DNA of 15,836 nt from contig DIRM01000034.1 of the NCBI GenBank assembly GCA_002427545.1, positions 1 through 15,836 of the forward strand. The letters run 5' to 3'. The translations under genes and the position numbers were made by a program. The notes beneath the pieces are model-generated. The model saw only the letters and a program-made list of their open reading frames with translations. It was not told where the DNA came from and searched no databases. Shown here in pieces: positions 7,656-15,248 of this stretch. The number at the start of each line of letters is the position of its first letter. Position 1 is the stretch's first letter. This DNA is from Mageeibacillus sp. UBA5436. Lineage in GTDB: Bacteria; Bacillota; Clostridia; Saccharofermentanales; DTU023.

Positions 7656-9737
7656 TTATTGATTTAAATTCGCATTTAAATTTTGATCTATATCGATATA
7701 ACCACATATATAACGCATCATCAGATCAACATCAAAAATATCTACCTCAGCATCTTGTAAAACATTAGCTGCTGAAAGGTTAACATCATTTAATTGAAGA
7801 TAATTAGATAAATGTCGCATTAAAGTATCAACATCTAGAATGTCTATAAAGCCATCACCGTTAATATCACCTAAAAGGATAAAGGTATATGTTCCGACTA
7901 TTTCATCATCCTTTTTTTGATATAATAAGTCACCTGTAGCTAGCTTGCCTGTTGGCTTTTCTTGACCATCAGCTGAAACAATAGACAGACTTGTACCATC
8001 AACCGTTTTAATGTTTTGTTTGGCATTTTCTGCTAAATCAAGTCCTGATTTCTCATCTAAACCATAAATATAACCATTCGGTTGAATTTGATAAACGTCA
8101 CTTTGCACTTTTTCGACTTCATGCTCCATTTGTCCTTGATAATTAATAATAATTTCATAAAATCGCTGTGTGCCATTTGTGGCTGTTACTGTCAATTTAA
8201 TTGCATTTCTCCCCAGCTGTAATGTATAAGTCCCTATTCCATCAATTGTGGCATAGGGATTATAAGAATTTGCATTTAATGTAATTGTATTATTCGGAAC
8301 ATTGAGATCAAATTCATATTGATAGATAGAAGTTTGAAACCCTGGCAGTAAAGCATCATCAATATAAATTGAGCGCAACCAGTTATTAGGAGTACCACTT
8401 ATTTCCCCTGGATAAGGCGAATTCATTTCAGGAATTGAAGAAAAGACTGGAATTAAAAATTCTTTTGCTTCGCCTAAATTTCCTTGATTTTTATAAGCAT
8501 TATACATATTAGTTGCATCTGTAGAAGGAGAAATAATTGCTGTCATATATTGATGCAAATAATTCAAATTATGCAGCAGATCAAATTTTTGTAGATAAGG
8601 TGTATTTTGATAATTATTAATATAATCTTCACCTATAAAAATACTTCCGCCAATAATAGCTTTTTCTTGTGAAGTCCAAGGCAATCGTAAAAGCTCTCGC
8701 CTTGCTGGATTATTAGATTCTCCATCACGCGCATAGTACAAACCATTTATAAGAGGATTCGTCGAACTTCCAAAAGCTCCAATACTATAAAAATTGTAAT
8801 AGCCTTCTAGACCAGGCACAACGCCACTGGTTGCATCTGAGCCCTGTGCACCCACTTCTACCTTAGTTCTGGAAATCAAATGATAAGGTGATACTTGAGA
8901 AATTTCTGCAGCTTGCATATAGGCATTCAAATAATAATCCGAATCCATAAAAGTACCTGCTAATAATTTTGCTGCACCCTCACTAGTATGAATTTCTGGA
9001 TTATAGCTTAAACTTTCAAACATAAAAATTTGACTTTCATCTAAGGAGTTTCGAGGATCCATATAATAAGATATCGCTTCTTTACTGGCAGCAACCCAAC
9101 CTGGTTCGTATTCAACCCAAGTATTTGTTTCTTTATTAAAGTCCTTTGAAGCAGTGGATTTAAAACTGTCTGGATAAGAAGAAGGAATGTAATTGATTGA
9201 ACCTTCTGGTCTATATTGATTATTGAGCATTGAATCAAAACTTGTATTAATCTTTAAAGCTGTAAATTTCCAATTCGGATATTTTTTATGGAGCTCACGT
9301 AAAGCTTGACGATATGATGATGGAAAGCCTTGTTCATTAAGATATTGCTCAAATTCTTGATCATCAGCAACAGATGGTAATTCTGGTGACCAGCCTTGAA
9401 TCGTAACGTATTGTGCAGAAACATAACCATCTAGATTATTATAATCAATACGATACCAAGTAGTGTCCCCATCAATCTCTTCGCCTAATACATTTTCTAA
9501 TAATAGTACTTCTTCACCATCTTGAATAGATCCAATTGGTGTTGAATTTCTATTCGGCTCAGGACGGATATTAAGACTCGGATAAACATTGATAATAGCT
9601 TCAACTGGAAAAACCATTTCAGCTTGTGTATCACGACTAAGAAAAAAGACAAGAGGAATGATGCTTATAATTAAGAACACCGCAATAACGGTCTTAATAT
9701 TTTTATTCTTTTCATTATGATTATTTTTGAAGTGCAT
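7656..9737 (-). CDS. Secreted glucosaminidase (autolysin-like) with SH3 and dockerin
   Basis: This is a 693-aa cell-wall hydrolase. A basic N-terminus and a hydrophobic segment (about 15-34) form a signal peptide or anchor. A bacterial SH3-like domain follows at about 46-114 (VYPSLNIRPEPN ... WYRIDYNNLDGYVSAQYV). A glucosaminidase domain covers about 250-400, with the likely catalytic Glu294 in SRTKVEVGAQGSDATSG and the motif GYYNFYSIGA (312-321). This family cleaves N-acetylglucosamine linkages in peptidoglycan. A cadherin-like beta-sandwich lies at about 473-535. A dockerin is at about 622-686: the first loop, GDINGDGFIDILD (623-635), is classical, whereas the second (657-669) has lost several Ca-binding positions. 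The ATG has AAAGGG 7 bases ahead. It is the first gene of the six-gene unit and directly precedes a cohesin gene, which suggests non-covalent tethering of this enzyme at the cell surface. Confidence 0.88.
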   Translation of the reverse strand: MHFKNNHNEKNKNIKTVIAVFLIISIIPLVFFLSRDTQAEMVFPVEAIINVYPSLNIRPEPNRNSTPIGSIQDGEEVLLLENVLGEEIDGDTTWYRIDYNNLDGYVSAQYVTIQGWSPELPSVADDQEFEQYLNEQGFPSSYRQALRELHKKYPNWKFTALKINTSFDSMLNNQYRPEGSINYIPSSYPDSFKSTASKDFNKETNTWVEYEPGWVAASKEAISYYMDPRNSLDESQIFMFESLSYNPEIHTSEGAAKLLAGTFMDSDYYLNAYMQAAEISQVSPYHLISRTKVEVGAQGSDATSGVVPGLEGYYNFYSIGAFGSSTNPLINGLYYARDGESNNPARRELLRLPWTSQEKAIIGGSIFIGEDYINNYQNTPYLQKFDLLHNLNYLHQYMTAIISPSTDATNMYNAYKNQGNLGEAKEFLIPVFSSIPEMNSPYPGEISGTPNNWLRSIYIDDALLPGFQTSIYQYEFDLNVPNNTITLNANSYNPYATIDGIGTYTLQLGRNAIKLTVTATNGTQRFYEIIINYQGQMEHEVEKVQSDVYQIQPNGYIYGLDEKSGLDLAENAKQNIKTVDGTSLSIVSADGQEKPTGKLATGDLLYQKKDDEIVGTYTFILLGDINGDGFIDILDVDTLMRHLSNYLQLNDVNLSAANVLQDAEVDIFDVDLMMRYICGYIDIDQNLNANLNQ

Positions 9738-9903
9738 GTAGATACCCTTTATCTTATCGTTAAGTATTTCTCTTGTTTTGATATTTTATCATCAAAAAAC
9801 ATGTGAAATAGGATAAATAAGGTATTTCAGCAATACTTATTCTATTTGTAACAATGATGCAATACTGTTTTATTTAGGTAATATTTTAGTAATCTTATTG
9901 ATT
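9738..9903 (-). other. Intergenic region with AU-rich hairpin, possible weak terminator
   Basis: This 166-base gap separates yfbR from the dockerin gene. An imperfect inverted repeat at 9806-9847 has a 10-bp inner stem with one bulged base (9816-9826 with 9832-9841), a 5-base loop (9827-9831) and a 6-bp outer stem. On the minus strand it is followed, after a few bases, by six T (complement of 9794-9799), so it may be a weak terminator for the pcrA-dgt-yfbR group. A TAAAAT -10-like hexamer (9783-9788, minus strand) about 45 bases before the dockerin start has no convincing -35. Confidence 0.35.
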
Positions 9904-10533
9904 CTAATTTTGTAATTGATCTAAACTTAATTCATAAGTAGGCATAATATTTTCTAAGAAGAAATTGACTTCATCAGATTGATAAGCTTTTAGTTTTTCT
10001 TTTGTGGAAATAGCAGCTTCATTAAATTCCCGATTTCCCAATTTAAGTTCGTTTACACATTTAATATATGCGGATAAAGTATCTGCATATTTCACAAATT
10101 TTAAAATGGTTATTTTCTGTTTTGAATCGGCTGTTAATTCATCTTCATTATTAAAGTATTTTGCATATTCCTGTCTTAATTTTTCTGGTAATTGTTCCAA
10201 TAAGACATTATCTGCATAAGATTCAACTATTTTATATTGTTCTTTAATGCCTGGATTAAAATATTTTATCGGTGTTGGTAAATCTCCTGTGATGATTTCG
10301 CTTGCATCATGATAAAGAGCAAAAAGAACGGCTTCACCAGGATCTAATTGGGGTTGATTTTCTGGAAAATATATTTTGCGAATGGTAATCAAAGCATGCA
10401 CCAATAAAATAACATCAAAGGTATGCTCTTTGAGATTTTCTTTTTCAAGATTATTCATCAAAGACCAACGCTCAATGTATTTCATCCGATCTAACATTGC
10501 AAAGAAAGTATTTTTTTCTTTTTCCATAATCAT
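9904..10533 (-). CDS. yfbR: 5'-deoxynucleotidase, HD-domain (YfbR family)
   Basis: This 209-aa protein closely follows E. coli YfbR, a metal-dependent HD phosphohydrolase that removes the 5'-phosphate from deoxyribonucleoside monophosphates. The active-site residues are all present: Arg22-Trp23 (IERWSLM), His37 (LKEHT), His75-Asp76 and Glu79 (YHDASEI), Asp84 (TGDLPTP) and Asp151 (KYADTLSAY). The length is typical. AAGGG lies five bases before the ATG at 10533; a second in-frame ATG two codons later is less well placed. It lies 57 bases behind dgt, so both nucleotide hydrolases are probably co-transcribed and act on the dNTP/dNMP pool. Confidence 0.92.
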   Translation of the reverse strand: MIMEKEKNTFFAMLDRMKYIERWSLMNNLEKENLKEHTFDVILLVHALITIRKIYFPENQPQLDPGEAVLFALYHDASEIITGDLPTPIKYFNPGIKEQYKIVESYADNVLLEQLPEKLRQEYAKYFNNEDELTADSKQKITILKFVKYADTLSAYIKCVNELKLGNREFNEAAISTKEKLKAYQSDEVNFFLENIMPTYELSLDQLQN

Positions 10534-10590
10534 TCCATCCCTTAATATCTCTTAATTTCTCTGAATATTTAAAATTTCTTTAGAATATGA

Positions 10591-11733
10591 TCAAACTTGA
10601 AAAATTTGTTTGAAGGTTTCTTGAGCAAAATGATCCGTCATGCCAGCAATATAATCAACGACTTTTCTATAAATATTAGCACCTTTTTCTGGATATTTAA
10701 TCAGATATTCAGAAAAATTCTTAAAGACAAAATTGTTCTCTGCTTCTTTTTGCAATCTGTCTGGATAATTAGCGTACTCAAGAAATATTTCAAATAATCC
10801 TTGAACTATATTACGAACCGTAAATTCATAACGTTGAATTCGTTCTGAACGATAAATATTACGTAAATTATTATTAAGTAATTCTTCCATCGCCTGACCT
10901 TTTTCGCGCGATAAGATAATGGCATCTTGATCAAAGCTATGTTCAACGATATCAAAAACCAAGGTATTAATAATTTCTGAATTCGAACTACCCAATTCAG
11001 ATTTTAAGTCAAGTGGTAAATGATCAAATCCGAGTAATCCTGCTCTTGAAGCATCTTCAATATCTCTGCCAACATATGCTATCTTATCTGCCATTCGCAC
11101 CACACAACCCTCCAAAGTCGCAGGTGGTTTATGTATGGTAGCATCTTCTATTAAATCTTCTTCTCTTTTTTTGCGATTAGGAGAAAGTTCAAATTCATTA
11201 TATTTCTCACCACAATGAGATACGATGCCATCTCTAACTTCAAAACTTAAATTTAAGCCAAATACACCTTGTTGACGATGTGCTAAAAGGTCAACTACCC
11301 TTAAACTATGTAATTCATGTTGAAAGGTAAAACCGGCTTGATGTTTATCTAGACAAGCTTGTAACTCTCGCTCTCCTGTATGACCAAAAGGTGTATGGCC
11401 AATATCATGACCTAAAGCAATTGCTTCAATTAAATCAACATTTAAATTTAAAGCTTTGCCTATTGTTCCAGCAATATAATTAACATAAAGAACATGCTCC
11501 ATACGGGTGCAAATATGATCATTGCGTGGATCGAAAAAGACCTGAGTCTTTTGTCTGAGACGACGAAAATCTACAGAATACAATATTCTGCCCATATCTC
11601 TTTCAAAAGGTGTACGAACATGGCAATCTGCTTCTGGTATTTTTCTACCACGGCTCTTGCTGCTGGGACAAGCGAAAGGACTTAATTGTTCTAATTCTTT
11701 ACGCTGTTTTATTTTTCTTGGCATGGCCTGCAT
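10591..11733 (-). CDS. dgt: dGTP triphosphohydrolase-like protein (Dgt, HD domain)
   Basis: This 380-aa cytoplasmic HD-superfamily enzyme belongs to the deoxyguanosinetriphosphate triphosphohydrolase-like family, which converts dNTPs to deoxynucleosides and triphosphate. The metal ligands are His80 (RMEH), His109-Asp110 (LGHDIGHTPFGHTGE) and Asp216 (MADKIAYVGRDIEDA). The N-terminal block DFRRLRQKTQVF (55-66), followed by RNDHICTRMEH, is typical. The length fits the shorter, Dgt-like type 2 group rather than the 505-aa E. coli enzyme, so the preferred nucleotide is uncertain. The ATG at 11733 has a strong AAGGAG six bases ahead. The gene starts 25 bases behind pcrA. Confidence 0.92.
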   Translation of the reverse strand: MQAMPRKIKQRKELEQLSPFACPSSKSRGRKIPEADCHVRTPFERDMGRILYSVDFRRLRQKTQVFFDPRNDHICTRMEHVLYVNYIAGTIGKALNLNVDLIEAIALGHDIGHTPFGHTGERELQACLDKHQAGFTFQHELHSLRVVDLLAHRQQGVFGLNLSFEVRDGIVSHCGEKYNEFELSPNRKKREEDLIEDATIHKPPATLEGCVVRMADKIAYVGRDIEDASRAGLLGFDHLPLDLKSELGSSNSEIINTLVFDIVEHSFDQDAIILSREKGQAMEELLNNNLRNIYRSERIQRYEFTVRNIVQGLFEIFLEYANYPDRLQKEAENNFVFKNFSEYLIKYPEKGANIYRKVVDYIAGMTDHFAQETFKQIFQV

Positions 11734-11758
11734 AGCAATCTCCTTAAATTTTCAACTG

Positions 11759-14218
11759 CTAATCTTTTATTGCTTCAAGAGGTGCGGAACTTGCCATCAT
11801 CCTTTTTAAGCCACTTTTAAATTTTATACTCAATATGGCATCATTTACAACATAATCTATTTTTTCTAAAGTACCGATACCAAATTTCTTATGTTCAAAT
11901 TGTTGACCTTCTTCTAAATTAGCTAAATCAATTCCATTGTCTTTATTTATCGATTTTTGCGGTCTCGGATTAAGTCCAAATGAGCCCAATGTTTTTGATT
12001 TTTTACCTGGTGAATTTTTTGAATAAAGCCTAGAATCCGGTATTGAACTAGAACCAGAATTCAATCCATAATTTGAACCATAACTGGATCCGGATTGATA
12101 ATAGGTTTTTGCACCAAAAGCATTGCTTGAAGAAGCTTGATTCGTGCGTGCACCGCCAACTTCTCGAATATATTCATTTGGAATTTCTGAAAGAAAACGT
12201 GATACAGGATTATATCTAGTATGACCATAGAGTAAACGCATTTGCGCTGTGGTTATATGTAAATATTTTCTAGCCCTGGTCACAGCGACATAAGCAAGAC
12301 GACGTTCTTCTTCTAATTGTTCTGGATCATCAAATGATCGATAACCTGGGAAAACACTTTCCTCCATACCAATCAAAAATACGGCATCAAATTCAAGACC
12401 TTTTGCTGAATGAACTGCCATCATACGAACCGTATTATCGGCTTCTTCTTGATCAAGATCAGAATAAAGGGCTGTTTGTTCCAAAAAATCTTTTGTTAAG
12501 CGAATTAAAGTCAGGTCCTCATTATAAGAATCTTGTTCATCTTTGCTTAAATCGGGAATATTCATCTCTTCCAGACTAGCTTCCATCTTTTTGATTTGTT
12601 CTAATTCTTCTTTAATTTTATCTGTAAACTCAATGGCATCAGAAATAATTTCTTGTAGATTTTCAACCCTTGTATAGGCATCCTCATTACCTTGTTTTTC
12701 TTGTTCTTCCAATTCTTTTAAAAGGCCACTTTGAGCCAAAATTTCTCTACAAAAATCAGGAAATGAGATTTTGTCTTGGATCAGTATTTGACGCAAATTA
12801 GCAATCAAATTTGCAAATTCTGTCAAATTAGATGAAGCTCTAGAAAGTTCAGGATATTGATTCACATCAACAATAATTTGCATCATGGATACATTTTCTT
12901 GAGCAGCTAATGCTCGTATCGTTTCAATTGTTTTATTCCCAATACCACGTTTTGGAACATTAATAATACGCATTAATGCAAGTTCATCATTTTCTGAAAA
13001 AATGACACGCATATAAGCTAGAAAATCACGAATTTCTTTACGATCATAAAAGCGTAAACCGCCATAAATATTGTATTGAATACCTTGTTCACGTAAAGCA
13101 AATTCTAAGTTTCTGGAAAGAGCATTAACACGATATAAGATACCAATTTCTCCAGGTTTTATAGGATCATTTTTACGATTAATTAAACGTCTGATTTCAG
13201 AAGCAACATATCTTGCTTCATCATAATGGCTTTCCGCTAAATAAAAATTAATAGGTTCGCCTGTTTTATGATTTGTCCATAAGCGTTTATCGGTTCTGCC
13301 TTCATTACTTTTAATAATCGCATTGGCAGCACCTAAAATATTTTTGCTTGAGCGATAATTCTGTTCTAATTTGATAACCTTACTATTTTTAAAATCTTTT
13401 TCAAAGTTTAAAATGTTTTGAATATTTGCCCCACGAAAACTATAAATAGATTGATCATCGTCACCCACTACACAGATATTTTTATATTTTCCACAAAGTA
13501 ATTTGACTAATAAGTATTGCACATGATTTGTATCTTGATATTCGTCAACTAGAATATGTTTAAATCGTGTTTGATAAGCCTCTCTGATATCTGAGTTTTC
13601 TTCCAATAGTTGCACAGCAAATAATAAGATGTCATCAAAATCCATGCTATTTCCGCGCAACATCATCTCTTGATAATGTTTATAAATCTCAGCAATTTGT
13701 TTTTGCAAATAATCATTTCCAGCAGATTTCTCCATTGTCTGCCAATCGATTCGCTGATTTTTTGCCGAACTAATTTTATTATGTGCGGTTTTAACATTGA
13801 TATGTTTTTCATCTATGTTTAATTGTTTAAAAATATCTTTAATTAATCTTTGCTGATCATCCGTATCTAAGACTGTAAAATTGGGCTGGAAACCCAAACG
13901 TTCAGCATGCTGTCTTAAAATTCGTAACATCATGCTATGGAAAGTACCTATCCACATTCCCCTGGCTTTAAGTCCAATCAATTGCTCCGTACGTTCGCGC
14001 ATCTCTTTTGCGGCCTTATTTGTAAAAGTAATAGCCATAATTTGGCCAGGCCAAATGCTACATGCTTCAATTAAATAAGCAATACGATATGTGATAACTC
14101 TAGTTTTACCTGAGCCAGCACCTGCCAAAATGAGCAAAGGTCCTTCTTTATGTAAAACGGCTTCTCTTTGTTGTGGATTTAAATTTTCAATTAACTTTTC
14201 TATTTCTTGTTCTGGCAT
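11759..14218 (-). CDS. pcrA: ATP-dependent DNA helicase PcrA/UvrD
   Basis: This superfamily 1A 3'-5' DNA helicase (819 aa) unwinds DNA in repair and replication and removes RecA or stalled polymerase. Motifs in order: Walker A GAGSGKT (33-39), Ia TFTNKAAKEMRER (64-76), Walker B DEYQDT (225-230), III GDDDQSIYSFRGA (252-264), IV QNYRS (286-290), V VHSAKGLEFDAVF (602-614), VI EERRLAYVAVTRARK (637-651). A Ser/Gly/Tyr-rich linker (about 694-735) leads to a C-terminal Tudor-like module, FEHKKFGIGTLEKI (774-787), which in B. subtilis PcrA contacts RNA polymerase. It is longer than B. subtilis PcrA, partly because of an acidic insert at about 532-572. The ribosome binding site (GAGAG) is weak. It is the first gene of a pcrA-dgt-yfbR group. 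Confidence 0.95.
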   Translation of the reverse strand: MPEQEIEKLIENLNPQQREAVLHKEGPLLILAGAGSGKTRVITYRIAYLIEACSIWPGQIMAITFTNKAAKEMRERTEQLIGLKARGMWIGTFHSMMLRILRQHAERLGFQPNFTVLDTDDQQRLIKDIFKQLNIDEKHINVKTAHNKISSAKNQRIDWQTMEKSAGNDYLQKQIAEIYKHYQEMMLRGNSMDFDDILLFAVQLLEENSDIREAYQTRFKHILVDEYQDTNHVQYLLVKLLCGKYKNICVVGDDDQSIYSFRGANIQNILNFEKDFKNSKVIKLEQNYRSSKNILGAANAIIKSNEGRTDKRLWTNHKTGEPINFYLAESHYDEARYVASEIRRLINRKNDPIKPGEIGILYRVNALSRNLEFALREQGIQYNIYGGLRFYDRKEIRDFLAYMRVIFSENDELALMRIINVPKRGIGNKTIETIRALAAQENVSMMQIIVDVNQYPELSRASSNLTEFANLIANLRQILIQDKISFPDFCREILAQSGLLKELEEQEKQGNEDAYTRVENLQEIISDAIEFTDKIKEELEQIKKMEASLEEMNIPDLSKDEQDSYNEDLTLIRLTKDFLEQTALYSDLDQEEADNTVRMMAVHSAKGLEFDAVFLIGMEESVFPGYRSFDDPEQLEEERRLAYVAVTRARKYLHITTAQMRLLYGHTRYNPVSRFLSEIPNEYIREVGGARTNQASSSNAFGAKTYYQSGSSYGSNYGLNSGSSSIPDSRLYSKNSPGKKSKTLGSFGLNPRPQKSINKDNGIDLANLEEGQQFEHKKFGIGTLEKIDYVVNDAILSIKFKSGLKRMMASSAPLEAIKD

Positions 14219-14430
14219 ATACTCTCAATTTTTCTTTTCTTTTTTACTATTTATTTGATTTTTTTGATATTTTATGAAAATCAAAACTCAAATATGAAAT
14301 TCTAATTTTCAGACTATTTTAACATATACAATTTGTTTTCTCCTTGAATTATTCATCTAATAGATTTTATGCTTTTTTATAATTCTATAATTATTTTATT
14401 TTTATTGAATTCATCAAATATTTGCGAATT
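14219..14430. other. AT-rich leader upstream of pcrA, no clear gene
   Basis: This stretch between the hpf terminator and pcrA is very AT-rich and has no convincing open frame on either strand. It should contain the pcrA promoter. The best -35-like hexamer on the minus strand is TTGATG near 14412-14417, followed 17-18 bases on by TAATTA-like sequence, but several alternatives are equally good. A short perfect palindrome, CAAATATTTG (14415-14424), overlaps it. Confidence 0.4.
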
Positions 14431-14456
14431 AAAATCGCTCCGGTAGGAGCGATTTT
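14431..14456 (-). terminator. Intrinsic terminator of hpf
   Basis: A perfect 11-bp stem (14431-14441 with 14446-14456) has a GGTA tetraloop (14442-14445) and a GC-rich core, CGCTCC/GGAGCG. On the minus strand the stem ends in TTTT and runs into AATT, 49 bases after the hpf stop. The flanking A and T tracts are symmetrical, so it could work in both directions. It is the clearest terminator in the window and separates hpf from pcrA. Confidence 0.88.
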
Positions 14457-14505
14457 GAATATAATTTAAAGATAATTATTTGAAGTAATTAGAGTAAAGG
14501 ATTTT

Positions 14506-15045
14506 TTAATATTCCAGTTCAATCCAGCCATAATTGTTATCACCGCGTCTTTTATAGACCATATTGACCATTCCCGTGTCAACATTTAAGAAAGCAAAGA
14601 AATCATGTCCTAACATTTCCATTTGTAAAGTTGCTTCTTCTTCATCCATCGGTAAAATTGGATATGCCTTGTGTCTCGAAATTTTAGAACTAGATTCTTC
14701 TTCATATTCATCGGGGATCTCTTCAGCAAAATATTGTTTCATATAGCTAAACTGTTTGCGTTGTTTTTTTATTTTGCTTTTGTTTTTGCGAAACTGTCGT
14801 TCTAAAACATCTATCGCATCTTGCAGAGCAGAGCGGACGTCTTGGGCAACACTTTCAGCACGATAAAAATGGCGATCAATATGAATTGTGATTTCTAATT
14901 TGAGTTGATCTTGAAAAGGTGATAATTTGACTTCAGCTTTTGCATTGTCATCAAAATAGCGATCAAATTTGGATAATTTTTCCTCTATCATCGCCTGCAT
15001 ATTTTCGTTGACCTTAACCCCTTTACCTACAATATTGATTTTCAT
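14506..15045 (-). CDS. hpf: Ribosome hibernation promoting factor, long form
   Basis: Long-form HPF (179 aa) blocks the decoding centre of idle 70S ribosomes and dimerises them into 100S particles. The N-terminal S30AE domain (about 1-95) starts MKINIVGKGV and includes LEITIHIDRHFYRAES. The C-terminal dimerisation domain (about 124-178) carries HKAYPILPMDEEEATLQMEM, then LGHDFFAFLNVDTG and MVYKRRGDNNYGWIE. I chose the ATG at 15045 because the family begins exactly here and AAGGGAG lies about 8 bases ahead. The frame stays open to an ATG at 15093, but that would put the Shine-Dalgarno inside the gene and add 16 unrelated residues. A 10-bp hairpin lies just upstream of the ribosome binding site and a strong terminator lies behind the gene. 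It appears monocistronic. Confidence 0.95.
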   Translation of the reverse strand: MKINIVGKGVKVNENMQAMIEEKLSKFDRYFDDNAKAEVKLSPFQDQLKLEITIHIDRHFYRAESVAQDVRSALQDAIDVLERQFRKNKSKIKKQRKQFSYMKQYFAEEIPDEYEEESSSKISRHKAYPILPMDEEEATLQMEMLGHDFFAFLNVDTGMVNMVYKRRGDNNYGWIELEY

Positions 15046-15063
15046 TATGTTTGCTCCCTTCAA

Positions 15064-15091
15064 GTTTCTTTTATCATTAGTTAAAAGAAAC
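15064..15091 (-). promoter_or_regulatory. Perfect hairpin in the hpf 5' leader
   Basis: A 10-bp perfect inverted repeat (15064-15073 with 15082-15091, 8-base loop) ends a few bases before the AAGGGAG ribosome binding site of hpf. In the transcript the GUUUCUUUUA / UAAAAGAAAC stem would sit beside the ribosome entry site, where it could affect initiation or RNA stability. It is not followed by a T run, so a terminator is unlikely. Function is inferred from position only. Confidence 0.5.
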
Positions 15092-15129
15092 AATGCTTAC
15101 AACTAAAAATAAATTTAGTTTATATATGT

Positions 15130-15158
15130 ATTATACATAAACATACAGCAATTTTTAA
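15130..15158 (-). promoter_or_regulatory. Candidate promoter of hpf
   Basis: On the minus strand a perfect TATAAT (15130-15135) follows a TTAAAA hexamer (15153-15158) with a 17-base spacer. TG lies immediately before the -10 box, close to an extended -10. The predicted start is about 40 bases before the leader hairpin. The gap 15046-15248 holds no other gene. A smaller inverted repeat (AACTAAA/TTTAGTT, 15101-15120) lies just downstream of the -10. Confidence 0.5.
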
Positions 15159-15248
15159 GTCTATTTTGCATAATTTTCATAATTTACGGAATATAAAGTA
15201 AATTAAAAGCAGATAAATTTTATTTCAAAATGTGAGGATAGTAGATGG

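Noticed and set aside
9776..9797. Inverted repeat TTTTGAT/ATCAAAA upstream of the dockerin gene
   Set aside because: The stem is only 7 bp and nearly all A-T, which is expected by chance here. No gene ends beside it.
11494..11685. Antisense open frames inside dgt, pcrA, yfbR, folC and others
   Set aside because: All lie within well-supported genes on the other strand, lack domains and lack plausible ribosome binding sites.
14334..14360. Tiny minus-strand frame after an AAGGAG sequence, upstream of pcrA
   Set aside because: It encodes only about five residues from a TTG and looks like a chance match in AT-rich leader DNA.
15046..15093. Longer hpf start at the ATG at 15093
   Set aside because: It would place the ribosome binding site and leader hairpin inside the coding region, and the extra residues do not fit the S30AE family.
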